Position numbers and translations under genes: made by a program
Part shown: positions 40,932 through 49,842 of the stretch, in pieces
Position numbering within the stretch: the stretch's first letter is position 1
Layout: every line of letters begins with the position of its first letter
The notes under the pieces: generated by a model
What the model was told of the DNA's origin: nothing
The model's database searches: none
What the model saw: only the letters and a program-made list of their open reading frames with translations
Origin: Pseudomonadota bacterium
GTDB taxonomy: Bacteria > Desulfobacterota > Binatia > Binatales > Binataceae
Length of the DNA stretch: 64,000 nucleotides
Reading direction: 5' to 3'
Assembly (NCBI GenBank): GCA_021323945.1
Contig: JAJPKA010000014.1
Location: forward strand, 62,001 to 126,000

Positions 40932-41268
40932 GTGCAGCCTCCTAAAAATTGTGACATATCCATTTCGAAGCGATCCATCGGCCTTTCGGGTCGCGTGAAG
41001 AGCGCACATAAAACCGTCCCGGCTCAACTGAGGGGTTGACCCAAAGCGAGTTCCATTTTGAAAGGCGAGCATTTTGTAGCCTCGAGATAGTAATCTAACA
41101 GTTGTTTCAAAGCGTCTTCCTTCAAACTCGAGGGATTGTTACACCCGACGAACTTAAGGGTTTTGTTTCATTGCTGGCAAACCTCAATTCCGGTCCCCTC
41201 AGTCAAAATTATGGCAAGTTAGCCGAGGCCTCGCTCCGGCAAGCAAACTCAGCCTCAAGGGTTGTCTG
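40932..41268. other. Intergenic region, nothing identified
   Basis: Roughly 340 bases between two small minus-strand genes. Only short unconvincing frames and no notable dyads were seen; it presumably contains the promoter of the small lipoprotein. Confidence 0.4.
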
Positions 41269-41583
41269 TCACGGTGGAGTTCGCGGATATGCCGAAGCGG
41301 ACAGATGTGGCTGCTCGCGTTTTAGCGCGCCGGCTTCATGTTTCAACCAGGTGACAGCACAAAAGGCCCCAAGCCACGACCCGGTCGCGGCAAAGAGCAC
41401 ATAGATCGCATTCTGCGTGTAGCTAATAACCGCGAATGCCGAAAGTAAATACCAGATGGCGCTCCACGAGGCTGCTCGCAGCCGGCGACGTTCAACAACC
41501 GCCGCGTTAAACAGTACATATACGGCGTCGGTAGTCGCGGTCGAAACCAGCACGCCGAGCGCTACCAATGGATTCAGGGTCAT
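41269..41583 (-). CDS. Small integral membrane protein, unknown function
   Basis: The 104-residue protein starts at ATG 41583 (GGAAGGA about six bases upstream). It has three hydrophobic helices: LNPLVALGVLVSTATTDAVYVLFNAAVV, then, after a basic loop ERRRLRA, ASWSAIWYLLSAFAVISYTQ, then AIYVLFAATGSWLGAFCAVTWL, and a polar tail of about 25 residues. An internal similarity between the first and third helices (DAVYVLFNAAV / NAIYVLFAATG) suggests an old repeat. I cannot name the family. The helices and basic loop suggest an inner-membrane protein; nothing in context suggests a function. Confidence 0.65.
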   Translation of the reverse strand: MTLNPLVALGVLVSTATTDAVYVLFNAAVVERRRLRAASWSAIWYLLSAFAVISYTQNAIYVLFAATGSWLGAFCAVTWLKHEAGALKREQPHLSASAYPRTPP

Positions 41584-42158
41584 CAATAATCCTTCCTTTT
41601 CAATCGGCTGACAGCGAATGGATTGGCGACTTTGTCACGGAGGCAACATTATACTCTGCAAACGTCGCCCCGCAGGTCTGAAAGCACAGTGCGAAGCACT
41701 ATCAGCTGCGACCGGAGACCAGTATCCGGGGCTCGACACTCTTTTAGTCGAGCACGTTTGAGACCGACCAGGATAAGCATCGAGGAATGAGCGACAACAG
41801 CCACATGATCTCCCGGGTAACTCCGAGTATGCGAATGCCGCATCCAGGTAACAGTCATCACCGTCAAGACCCGATCCTTTTATATTGTGATTCGTCGGTT
41901 AACACAGGCGAAGTATGACCCCGGCATTTGGGGATGGGGTTTCGAGCTAAACCGAGCCTATCCTGCAAGAGAAATTATGCCGTAGTGAGAACTGTTATCA
42001 GAGCCAATGTCGGGTCGCCCGGGGGAGATCACGAGCTTGAAGCAACGAGAATGGGAGTCTCGGGCGAGCTGCAGGGTGCGAGGCCGCTTTTTTATGAGCC
42101 TATCGCGCCACAGCCAGTAACGGTGAAGCTCGCACCAAACGGCGCCATAGCAGCAAGT
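41584..42158. other. Spacer downstream of the mdtO-like gene, with one hairpin
   Basis: GCTCGAC (41731-41737) and GTCGAGC (41747-41753) form a 7-bp stem with a nine-base loop. It lies about 400 bases after the end of the mdtPNO-like operon and upstream of the small membrane protein. A frame at 41928-42359 runs mostly opposite the mdtO-like gene and is not credible. Confidence 0.4.
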
Positions 42159-44471
42159 TCAACGAGACGCGTCAGCACTCGCACCGACGGCGTGGCGATC
42201 ACCGATTGCGCCAGGCGTCGGGATTGTTGCCAGCCATCGGTTCAAGTCGGCGACCAAAAATTCCAGGCGGCGCATCGAATCCAACTCGGCGAGGATCTCG
42301 CCACGCGGTTCGGGGGCCCAGGAACCAAGTCGTGCAAATCCATTTTCCTCCAGGCGTGAGCGAAATTTGGCGAGCGAATTCGCGATCGGCACAGCTTGCA
42401 GCTCGACTCTCAGCGCCCACGCTTGCGCCGCGCTCAGGCATTGGTCGCCCTTAAGTAACGCCGACCAGGATTGTAGAACTTGAGATATGCCGCCGAAGAA
42501 GGCGGTCCGCTCTGACTCCGTGACCTGATCGAGTACGGGCGAGGGAACAGCAAGGCGTCGGCTCGCGATCGACGCTAGCCGGTTTGCAATGCGGCGAAGT
42601 GTACCGGCGGCTTCGATCAGTGCCTCGTGGTTGATTTGACTGGTACGGCCTTCTAGCCGTGCGTCGTCAGCGATTTCCAGGATCTCGGCAAGGAGATGCA
42701 TTGTCTCCGAGTTGACTCGATGGAGCTCCACTTCTGCTTTTGGGACTCGGCCCGCTGGTATCAGGAGCAGGGTGTTGTCGAGGACTTTACGCAACCTGGG
42801 TAACAAGGAATCTGCAGCATATTCCGGCCACAGTGCAAAAGCGACGAGCGCGACAATCACGCTCCCGAGCAGGATCGCCCAGATGCGCCACAGCGGACCA
42901 TAGATATTGGTTGACGGACTCAGCCCTGCGAATACCAATGCGAAGGTTGTTCCTATCTGCTTTCCCGCGTAGGAGACACGTCCACTCGTGAGCGAGGCAT
43001 AAGCGGAAAGATAGAAGACTGGAAAAAGGACCAGCAGGTAGGCCGGCAACGTCTCGAAATTAGGGGCGACAATAATGATCGCAAGTAGCGACACGACGCC
43101 CCCGATCGCCGCTCCGGCGATGCGCAGAATTATTTTGCGCAGCGCTGCGCCAAAAGTTGGTAGCGCGGTTATCAGGACGGTAGTCAAAATGGTCGACATC
43201 TCGGGCCGGTGAGACAAGAGGCCAACCAGGTACCCGGCGATGGTACACAGGCCAACTTTCACTGAAAAACGAACCGGCGTTCGATCCTGTGGCTCGCTTA
43301 GCAGGGAGCGCTTCGGCGCGAAATCACCAGACAACGGAGGAGGTTCATCCAAGAGCCTGTCAATGTGTGCGGTCAGCGAGGCCAGCGAATCGGTGAATGA
43401 CGCCAGGTTCTCGATTTCGGCGCGAGTCGCGCTGGATGGATAAATGGACCCGGCCTCGGCCACGTGGGCGCTCAGCTCGTCCATTGCTGCGCGGGCCCGG
43501 ACTCGTGAGTTTGGTAGAGGTTGGGCGGATCCAGTGATGAGCCGGCGGGGAAACTCACAGGCCATTTCGTTCAGAACTGATGCAATTGCCTCAACTGTTT
43601 TCTTGATCTGCTCCGCTATTGCTGGCGGAATTTTCCACTGTGTGCTCTCGAGTGCCGCGATAGTCAGCCGATCTACGGCGAGATTGATACGGGCGACGCG
43701 CGTCAGGGCGGCGAGGAGAATCGCGTGCCGATGTTCGCCCAATCCTTCGCCCACAGCTTGATTGAGAAGCACCATATGGCGCGGGAGCTCCGAGGTAGGC
43801 GGCGGCAGCAGCGGTCTGCTGGCGCTGTCGCCGCTCAAATAAAAGCATGATGATTCGAGCAACCTCAAACGAGCGCGAGCTAGATCGGCACCTAGAAGCT
43901 CCATCAGCAATGCTTCGCTCGGCTGTGGCCACAGCCAGTTATCAAACAGCGTGACTACCCCGAAAGCTATTGCACTGGCAGCGAAAGCTTCGGCGGCATC
44001 CCAACCAACCCGGTTAGGAGAAAAAACGACGCCGTAAAACAAATCGAGGCAGACGACCTGGATGAGCATAAATGGCGCGCCAAGGTTCAGACGAAGCGCA
44101 ACGTAGGAAGAGCCGGCGATGGCGGCGAAGATTACCGGCAGCAGCAGCCACGGCGTGTCAACCAAGGTCTGCGCGATTAGCAGAGAGACCGCCAGAGCAA
44201 GGCCCTCGCACACGAGGAATAGTCCTGCTAGCTCCACAGACAGCATCGGACCGGCACCAACCAGTAACCAAACAACGTAGGTGCTGAGCTCGTTGTGAAT
44301 ATGGCAAATCGTCACCACAGCCGCACCGAGCGTCGCCATACAGGTCATGCGCAGTGCGGTGTACAGCTTGCGAGCAGAAGGGGCCAATTCACGCGCCAGC
44401 AGGGCCACGAGACTGTTGCTCCACGGCCGTGGGCGGGCGGAGATAACTTCCGGCCTAGCGACCGCGGCCAT
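42159..44471 (-). CDS. FUSC-family inner-membrane transporter (MdtO-like)
   Basis: A 770-residue protein with two blocks of about five to six membrane helices (residues about 35-170 and 400-550) separated by a cytoplasmic helical region, the layout of FUSC/aromatic acid exporter proteins such as MdtO and AaeB. The opening helix block includes TALRMTCMATLGAAVVTICHIHNELSTYVVWLLVGAG, and the second starts KVGLCTIAGYLVGLLSHRPEMSTILTTVL. The C-terminal domain of about 200 residues is soluble and helical. Its start overlaps the HlyD-type gene by 17 bases. With YtcA, HlyD and TolC-type partners this forms a complete tripartite exporter, probably for aromatic or amphipathic compounds. The substrate is not predictable. 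Confidence 0.88.
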   Translation of the reverse strand: MAAVARPEVISARPRPWSNSLVALLARELAPSARKLYTALRMTCMATLGAAVVTICHIHNELSTYVVWLLVGAGPMLSVELAGLFLVCEGLALAVSLLIAQTLVDTPWLLLPVIFAAIAGSSYVALRLNLGAPFMLIQVVCLDLFYGVVFSPNRVGWDAAEAFAASAIAFGVVTLFDNWLWPQPSEALLMELLGADLARARLRLLESSCFYLSGDSASRPLLPPPTSELPRHMVLLNQAVGEGLGEHRHAILLAALTRVARINLAVDRLTIAALESTQWKIPPAIAEQIKKTVEAIASVLNEMACEFPRRLITGSAQPLPNSRVRARAAMDELSAHVAEAGSIYPSSATRAEIENLASFTDSLASLTAHIDRLLDEPPPLSGDFAPKRSLLSEPQDRTPVRFSVKVGLCTIAGYLVGLLSHRPEMSTILTTVLITALPTFGAALRKIILRIAGAAIGGVVSLLAIIIVAPNFETLPAYLLVLFPVFYLSAYASLTSGRVSYAGKQIGTTFALVFAGLSPSTNIYGPLWRIWAILLGSVIVALVAFALWPEYAADSLLPRLRKVLDNTLLLIPAGRVPKAEVELHRVNSETMHLLAEILEIADDARLEGRTSQINHEALIEAAGTLRRIANRLASIASRRLAVPSPVLDQVTESERTAFFGGISQVLQSWSALLKGDQCLSAAQAWALRVELQAVPIANSLAKFRSRLEENGFARLGSWAPEPRGEILAELDSMRRLEFLVADLNRWLATIPTPGAIGDRHAVGASADASR

Positions 44472-45600
44472 GAACCCACTCGCTATCGTCGCCCTGAATC
44501 GTTACCACGGCAGTTGCGCCCATGCGGAAGGGAAACGCGGGATCGCTGTTTTGTAACACAATTCGGACCGGGAAACGTTGCGAAAGCCTTACCCAATTGA
44601 GGGTTTGCTCCACTTGTGGCAGCCCCTCTACGCTTGCTCCATTATTCTGATAAAGGGCCCAGGCCACACCTTGGACACGGCCGCTGAAGCGCCGGTTCGG
44701 GTAGCTCAACAGGTAGACGGTCGCTTTCATCCCGGGGCGGATATGGCCTAGAAAATTTTCGCGAAAATTCGCGAGCACATACCAGGTGCGGTTGTCCACG
44801 AGGCTCAGCACCTCGCGACCCTCATTGGCGTACTGACCCACGGTGATATTAAGGTTGGTGACATAAGCATCAAATGGTGCCCGAACGTAACAGTAATCGA
44901 CGTTGAGCTTCGCCTCGTAGACTGCAGCTTCGGCAGCTTTGCGCCGCGCATTGATATCTCCGTATTGCCCGAGATCTTTCTCGGCCCGAGAGACTTCGCT
45001 GCGCGCACTGGCCACGGCAGCCTCGTCGGCCGCCACGCGGCTGCGCGCGTTGAAAACGTCGTTGGCGGTTACAAAGTGGCGTTTGAGGAGCGGTTCAATC
45101 CTTTCCAGGTATTGCTTGTCATATGCCAGTTCGGCCGCGAGCTGCATCTGGCGCGCTTTTGCCGACCTTATCGTGTCTTGTAGACCCTTGATTTGCAGGT
45201 TGGTCAGAGCCAGTTCGGCCTCGGCCCGATCCAAAGCCGAGCGATATGGCCGGGGATCTACGACGAACAGCAAATCCCCCTGACTTACGTGTTGATTATC
45301 CACTATGGGCATTTGCACGATGGGTCCGCTGACATGCGCTGCGATGCCAACCACGTTGGCGCGTACATATGCGTCATCGGTGCGTGGATATATGTAATAA
45401 AGCCGGGTTACGTAGATGGTGATCGCGAACGCGCCGAGCACGATCATCAGACCTAATCCCCGCCCGATGAATTGAACTGTCGCGGGTGCGGGCGGCGAGG
45501 GTGTTCTCCCTTGCGCTGCAGTACGAACCATTTGCTCCGCTTGCGAGATTGGCGAAGCAGCTGGTGGCTCGGGAACCGTGGACGTCTGGGGCTCGTGCAC
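44455..45600 (-). CDS. HlyD/EmrA-type membrane fusion protein (MdtN-like)
   Basis: The periplasmic adaptor that links the FUSC transporter to the outer-membrane factor. The 381-residue protein has a Pro-rich cytoplasmic N-terminus, one membrane helix (GLGLMIVLGAFAITIYVTRLYYIYP), the biotinyl-lipoyl half-motif TDDAYVRANVVGIAAHVSGPIVQMPIVDNQHVSQGDLLFVVDPRPY, a long coiled-coil hairpin (about residues 120-230), then NVDYCYVRAPFDAYVTNLNITVGQYANEG and a beta-barrel region with FRENFLGHIRPGMKATVYLLSYPNRRFSGRV. The start is GTG 45600, four bases after the ytcA-like gene. Family membership is clear; the exact orthology to MdtN rests on operon context. Confidence 0.92.
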   Translation of the reverse strand: MHEPQTSTVPEPPAASPISQAEQMVRTAAQGRTPSPPAPATVQFIGRGLGLMIVLGAFAITIYVTRLYYIYPRTDDAYVRANVVGIAAHVSGPIVQMPIVDNQHVSQGDLLFVVDPRPYRSALDRAEAELALTNLQIKGLQDTIRSAKARQMQLAAELAYDKQYLERIEPLLKRHFVTANDVFNARSRVAADEAAVASARSEVSRAEKDLGQYGDINARRKAAEAAVYEAKLNVDYCYVRAPFDAYVTNLNITVGQYANEGREVLSLVDNRTWYVLANFRENFLGHIRPGMKATVYLLSYPNRRFSGRVQGVAWALYQNNGASVEGLPQVEQTLNWVRLSQRFPVRIVLQNSDPAFPFRMGATAVVTIQGDDSEWVHGRGR

Positions 45601-45604
45601 TGCT

Positions 45605-45874
45605 TCAGACGCGGTTGAACAACGCTAAGTAAATTATACATGCCAGCAAGATAGCGAGGCATGGATAAATCAGAACGGCCGGACCCATATACGGTTCCAC
45701 TCCGAGCGTTGCGAAAATTGGTTTAAAAGCAGCCGCCAGCAGCCCCCCCAAAAGCGCGCACAGCAGCCACGCAGGAAAGTTTGCACCAGCGATATTTACC
45801 ACCGGGTCACAACCGTCGAGTGGTCCCAGCGCCAGCAATGGAGCACTGACAGAAAGCAATGAGCGGATGGTCAT
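45605..45874 (-). CDS. ytcA: YtcA-family small membrane lipoprotein
   Basis: The 89-residue protein resembles E. coli YtcA, encoded in the ytcA-mdtNOP operon. A signal segment ends in GPLDGC (a relaxed lipobox), then DPVVNIAGANFPAWLLCALLGGLLAAAF, where FPAWLLCA parallels YtcA's YPSWFFCA, a linker GVEPYMGP and a final helix LIYPCLAILLACIIYLALF. The ATG overlaps the stop of the outer-membrane factor gene (ATGA), and the end is four bases before the HlyD gene. Its role in the pump is unknown; a DUF1656/AaeX-like accessory protein is the nearest analogy. Assignment rests on short motifs plus operon content. Confidence 0.75.
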   Translation of the reverse strand: MTIRSLLSVSAPLLALGPLDGCDPVVNIAGANFPAWLLCALLGGLLAAAFKPIFATLGVEPYMGPAVLIYPCLAILLACIIYLALFNRV

Positions 45875-47358
45875 TGTTTAACGTGTAGTGTACCTGCAGC
45901 GTAGGCCAAGGTCGCATAAGCAGTGAGTAATTGTGCTTTGCTCTGTATCAAGGCGTAACGCGCGTTAGCGAGATCGCGTTCCGCCGTTAGCAGTTCGATA
46001 ATCGTGCTCAACCCCTGACGATACGTCTCGAGGTTCGCCTCATGTGATGCTCGCGATGCGACCAGCAGGCTCTGAGCATAAGCATACCGGCTGCGGGACA
46101 AATCCAGGTCGAAGTATGCGCGCCATACCTGCGCGATTGTCTCAATTTCAGCGCTCCGAAGCGCCGCCCGCGCGGCGTCGCGATCGTCCTCAATCCGGCG
46201 CAAATCGTTGAGTCGCCCGAAACCGGTGAAGATATCCCAGCGCAGAGTCACCAGCGCGGAATATTGCGGCCGCACGGTTTGAACCGTGCGCGGCGTCGAA
46301 AAGGTAAAATTCCAGAAATTTGCGCCATATCCCGCCGACGCACCCACCACCGGGAGGAGCCGCGCACGGGCATGCCTGACGTCCGCTTCGCTGGCATGAA
46401 GGCTCGCGACACGTGCGGCCAGATCAGGTCGCTGGCGTCGAGCCTCTGCGATCAGCATCTCTACTGATCTATCGAGTTGCTGCGGCACCGCGAGAGTTTC
46501 GAGACCTTTAATTCTCAATGGTGACGTCGGAGCGATGCCGAGGGCGACCGCCATTTGAGCCTGTGCGTCACGAACCATCAGCTGAGAGTTAGCGACGTCA
46601 AACTGGGATTGAGCAACCGTCTGTTTGGCGAGCAACAGTTGCGGCTCGGTAGCGAGCCCTAGGTTGACGCGCTGACTCACTGCTTCGAAATCAGTTTCGG
46701 CCAGCTTGAGATTCTCCTGTGCCGCGAGCACGGCAGCATTAGCAGCATCGAGTGCATAGAAAGCTACCTCAGTATTGAATACGACATCTTGAAGCGTCCT
46801 GTTGAAGTTGAGGTTGGCTGCAATCAGGCGGTCGAGCGAAGCTTCGGAGGCAGCCTGACGTCGACCGAAATCAAGCAAAGTCCAGTTCATCGTGACGATG
46901 GGGTCGACCTGCCACTGTTTGAGAGTACCGGCGTGGCCGGGCAACTCGAAGACCATGCGCTCCTCGCCGCTGTCCGAAAACCAGGTGACTCGCGGATAGT
47001 AGGCGGCTTGTGAGCGTCCGAACCTAGCCGCCGCTGAGCGGGCGCTGCTCCAGGCGCGGAGTGTCTCCGGATTGTTCATCAATGCGACATCGATAAGCTC
47101 CGGCAGATCATACTCGTGGTTCGGTTGAATTCGCTGTGGGCCGGAAGATCCTGTCACGATCTCGGTCTGAGGGATTCTTATGCGGTCGCGGGCGGAAACC
47201 GGAATTTGCCATAGGCGATTAGCGCTCGCAGGTGCCCAATCATCGGGTCGCAGTTCAGGCCGTTCAGTCAGATTAACACACGCCTGAGCGCAAACCGCGA
47301 TAAATGACGCAAGTAGTGTCGCGCTTTTCAGCCCGAGTGAATATCGCTTTGCGAGCAT
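45871..47358 (-). CDS. TolC/NodT-family outer-membrane efflux factor (MdtP-like)
   Basis: The 495-residue protein forms the outer-membrane channel of the exporter. A signal peptide with a possible lipidation Cys lies in LASFIAVCAQAC, and two tandem OEP repeats contain the usual long helices: YDLPELIDVALMNNPETLRAWSSARSAAARFGRSQAAYYPRV in the first and AEARRQRPDLAARVASLHASEADVRHARARLLPVV in the second. VTLRWDIFTGFGRLNDLRR is the typical strand-helix junction. It is the first gene of the operon, with a four-base overlap to ytcA. AAAGG lies before the ATG. The order outer-membrane factor, ytcA, adaptor, transporter differs from E. coli. Confidence 0.92.
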   Translation of the reverse strand: MLAKRYSLGLKSATLLASFIAVCAQACVNLTERPELRPDDWAPASANRLWQIPVSARDRIRIPQTEIVTGSSGPQRIQPNHEYDLPELIDVALMNNPETLRAWSSARSAAARFGRSQAAYYPRVTWFSDSGEERMVFELPGHAGTLKQWQVDPIVTMNWTLLDFGRRQAASEASLDRLIAANLNFNRTLQDVVFNTEVAFYALDAANAAVLAAQENLKLAETDFEAVSQRVNLGLATEPQLLLAKQTVAQSQFDVANSQLMVRDAQAQMAVALGIAPTSPLRIKGLETLAVPQQLDRSVEMLIAEARRQRPDLAARVASLHASEADVRHARARLLPVVGASAGYGANFWNFTFSTPRTVQTVRPQYSALVTLRWDIFTGFGRLNDLRRIEDDRDAARAALRSAEIETIAQVWRAYFDLDLSRSRYAYAQSLLVASRASHEANLETYRQGLSTIIELLTAERDLANARYALIQSKAQLLTAYATLAYAAGTLHVKQ

Positions 47359-47711
47359 TGAACCTTTCCCAAGCTCAAAATTGGCAGTCGGAAGTATTTA
47401 GACCGATGCCTCGCGAGGTTCGCCGCTGAACAAAGTGATTCCGATTTACAGCTGATCCTCCCCCCCGCGCAGAGCTGCCCTACCTAACCGCACTACTCCT
47501 TGAACGATCGTCAGACAACAGGCGGGATCCATCATGGCGTGGGCTGATTGCGACTGAGTTTAGGCAATCGGGTCGCAGGCTGAGAGAAGCCGGGATAGCC
47601 GGCGCCGGCGGCGCATTGCCGGCGTCGGCTGTTTATTTTCAAAAAGCCGCCCGACTCAGCTTATGTCTGGCTCCAGCGCGAAAATTGGCGCATCCTTCGG
47701 CACAGTTGCGT
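47359..47711. other. Leader of the mdtP-like operon and tail of the hydrolase gene
   Basis: No gene. Besides the hairpin listed separately there is a CCTCGCGAGG palindrome (47409-47418) about 50 bases upstream of the mdtP-like start, of a length expected by chance several times in this window. The promoter boxes of the operon were not clear. Confidence 0.4.
47597..47630. terminator. G+C-rich hairpin after the hydrolase gene
   Basis: AGCCGGCGCCGGC (47597-47609) pairs with GCCGGCGTCGGCT (47618-47630) with one G-U pair and an 8-base loop. On the plus strand it is followed by GTTTATTTTC. It lies 82 bases beyond the stop of the minus-strand hydrolase. It probably ends that transcript, although the U-rich side faces the other direction. 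Confidence 0.5.
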
Positions 47712-48686
47712 TTATCTGATCGTGTCATGTAAAGCGCGCTTTAGTGCATTATCACGGTCTGCCTTGAATTGTTTAGATACTTGCGCAGCGGGCGCGAACA
47801 AATCAAAGCCATGAAATGCGCCGGGATAGACGTGCAATTCAGTGGGAACCTCTGCCTGGATCAGGCGCTGAGCGTACTCGATGTTCTCATCCACAAAAAG
47901 ATCCAGGGTGCCAACTGAAATAAAGGCGGGCGGCAGGTTTGTCAGGTCGGTGGCGCGTGCCGCCGCCGCATACGGCGATACGTCGGGTGCGCCTCCTTCG
48001 CGTCCCAGGTAAGCTTTCCAGCCTAAGCGATTGCTTTCTCGATTCCATACGCGCGGATCGGTGATCGCATAGCTGGCGGGCGTCTGGTTACGATCGTCAA
48101 TCATTGGATAAATCAGAAGTTGAAAAATGACCGGGACCTCCTTACGGTCGCGGACCAGCAAGGCCAGCCCAGCCGCTAAACCGCCACCGGCACTCGCCCC
48201 GCCGATAGCGATGCGTGATTTATCAACACCCAGTTGATCGGCATTATCAAATAGCCACTTTAAACCAGCGTAGCAGTCCTCCACAGGCGCCGGGAAAGGA
48301 TGCTCTGGAGCTACTCGGTAGTCAACTGACGCAGCAACGCATCCGATTCTTTTGACGAGCTGCTTCATCAATCGGTCATCTTGTTCAATGTCACCCATCA
48401 CGTATCCGCCGCCGTGAATCCAGAACAGAGCGGGAAGGGCGTTCGGCGGATCATGGGGCTTGTAGATACGGACCCGAACATTAGGCTCGCTCGGCGACGG
48501 GGGCGGAGCAAAATAATCCTGGCTGATGACGCCCTCGACCGGCGGCAATCCACTCAGTAGCTGCATCACCAGTTTTTTCATCCGGGCTCGGGCGGCGGTG
48601 ATGTTAGTAAGATCCAGACCGCGATCAGGAGGCAGGCTATTGACGGCAGCCTTCAATTCAGGGTCCAGTCGCTCTAAGAAGTTCAT
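47712..48686 (-). CDS. Alpha/beta hydrolase, hormone-sensitive-lipase (HSL) family esterase
   Basis: An esterase of the bacterial family IV type. Using ATG 48686 (AGGGGAG nine bases upstream) the 324-residue protein has the oxyanion motif HGGGYVMGD (about residue 90), the nucleophile elbow GGASAGGG with catalytic Ser, the Asp in FISVGTLDLFVDENIEYA and His in VYPGAFHGFDLF. A cap region is formed by the N-terminal 60 residues. Family members hydrolyse short- to medium-chain esters. It is divergently transcribed from another alpha/beta hydrolase of a different subfamily at 48.9 kb. The natural substrate is unknown. Confidence 0.92.
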   Translation of the reverse strand: MNFLERLDPELKAAVNSLPPDRGLDLTNITAARARMKKLVMQLLSGLPPVEGVISQDYFAPPPSPSEPNVRVRIYKPHDPPNALPALFWIHGGGYVMGDIEQDDRLMKQLVKRIGCVAASVDYRVAPEHPFPAPVEDCYAGLKWLFDNADQLGVDKSRIAIGGASAGGGLAAGLALLVRDRKEVPVIFQLLIYPMIDDRNQTPASYAITDPRVWNRESNRLGWKAYLGREGGAPDVSPYAAAARATDLTNLPPAFISVGTLDLFVDENIEYAQRLIQAEVPTELHVYPGAFHGFDLFAPAAQVSKQFKADRDNALKRALHDTIR

Positions 48687-48841
48687 CTTGCGCATCTCCC
48701 CTAGAATAGATCGCTTACGAGCTGAAGCTTATGCCACGATTTCAGCGCGATAGAAACGATCATGGGGTGCGCGCGATCCGACCCAACACCTGTCAAGCGG
48801 CTCACCACGATTGCACTCTTCGCCGCATTTGACACTCTTGT

Positions 48842-48861
48842 AAGATATTGCGAGATATCTT
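48842..48861. promoter_or_regulatory. Candidate operator in the divergent hydrolase spacer
   Basis: AAGATAT (48842-48848) and ATATCTT (48855-48861) form a perfect 7-bp inverted repeat around six bases, in the 258-base region between two divergent hydrolase genes. A perfect TTGACA sits at 48829-48834 just ahead, but no good -10 box follows at normal spacing. The size and symmetry suit a dimeric TetR or MarR-type repressor. Confidence 0.4.
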
Positions 48862-48944
48862 GTCCGGCCGGGACGCTAACGAAAGGCCTATCGTTTAGCA
48901 ACGCATTGACAGGCCTGCGCTCTTGGGCCGCCAGGGAGAGTTAA

Positions 48945-49730
48945 GTGACCAAATGGACTGAAGAGACCGTTAAAGTGGCAGGGACTGAGTTGGCGCTGGT
49001 CAAAGGGGGGAGCGGCAAACCGCTGCTCATTTTGCACGACGAACTGGGCTATCCGGGTTGGATGGCATGGAACGAAGCCCTGGCCGAGACTCGCACCCTC
49101 CTGATTCCACTACAGCCCGGCTTTGGAAAAACGCCACGCCTCGACTGGGTTCGCAGTTACCGCGACTTGGCTGGTTTCTACTCGCAGGTGTTGCGCGAAA
49201 TGCGTCTGGACCCGATTGACGTCATCGGCTTTTCGGCCGGCGGCTTTATCGCAGCCGAAATGGCTGCGGCCGATCCCAGGATCTTTTCGCATATGGTGTT
49301 GGTTGCCCCCATGGGTATAAAGGCAACCGAAGGCGAGATCCTGGATTTCTTCGCATTGACCATTCGACATCATCTGCGTGCCACGGTTGCCGATCCTGAG
49401 AAGACTCCGGAATTTGCGAGGATCTACGGCGGTGAAATGACACCGGCTCAATTCGAGGCATTCGAAGACGCGCGAGCGGAGACAGCCCGCCTCGGATGGG
49501 AGCCTTTTATGCACAATCCCAGCCTTCCCTTCTTGCTGCGAGGCTTAACTACACCAACGCTGCTCATCCGGGGCACGCGAGATGCAGTCGTCCCGCGCAA
49601 TTGCATCGAGGAGTATCGCAAAGCGATTCCCGGCGCTCAGGTGATAGAGCTGCCAGGAGTGGGGCATCGCCCGGAGATCGAGGATGCAATTGCGTTTGAA
49701 CGAGCGGTGCAGCGGTTTCTCAACTCCTGA
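48945..49730 (+). CDS. Alpha/beta hydrolase (abhydrolase_1 / meta-cleavage hydrolase-like)
   Basis: The 261-residue protein has the classical alpha/beta fold: LLILHDELGYPGWMAWNEALAETRTLLIPLQPGFGKTP, nucleophile motif IGFSAGGFIAAEMAA (Ser about residue 101), Asp in LLIRGTRDAVVPRN and His in LPGVGHRPEIED. The start is GTG 48945 with GGGAG seven bases upstream. The usual HG oxyanion dipeptide is HD here (LHDELG), seen in some C-C bond hydrolases and esterases. It leads a plus-strand run with an LLM oxidoreductase (112-base gap) and a metallo-hydrolase, suggesting a degradation module. Confidence 0.9.
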   Translation: MTKWTEETVKVAGTELALVKGGSGKPLLILHDELGYPGWMAWNEALAETRTLLIPLQPGFGKTPRLDWVRSYRDLAGFYSQVLREMRLDPIDVIGFSAGGFIAAEMAAADPRIFSHMVLVAPMGIKATEGEILDFFALTIRHHLRATVADPEKTPEFARIYGGEMTPAQFEAFEDARAETARLGWEPFMHNPSLPFLLRGLTTPTLLIRGTRDAVVPRNCIEEYRKAIPGAQVIELPGVGHRPEIEDAIAFERAVQRFLNS

Positions 49731-49842
49731 GCTATCTACGAGGGTCTGACAGTAGGTAAATCGGCACATCCAGTTTAACTATCGACGGTCGCTGCGCGCA
49801 GACCAGGACTGCGCGGCGCAACTGTGGCTGAGAAGAGAGAAC

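Noticed and set aside
41928-42359. 143-residue plus-strand frame entering the mdtO-like gene
   Set aside because: Nearly half lies antisense to a well-supported gene and the rest has no recognisable domain.
47409-47418. CCTCGCGAGG palindrome upstream of the mdtP-like gene
   Set aside because: A 10-bp palindrome is expected about sixty times by chance in a window of this length.
48829-48834. Perfect TTGACA as a promoter for the hydrolase-LLM module
   Set aside because: No acceptable -10 box at 16-18 bases, so only the adjacent dyad is listed.
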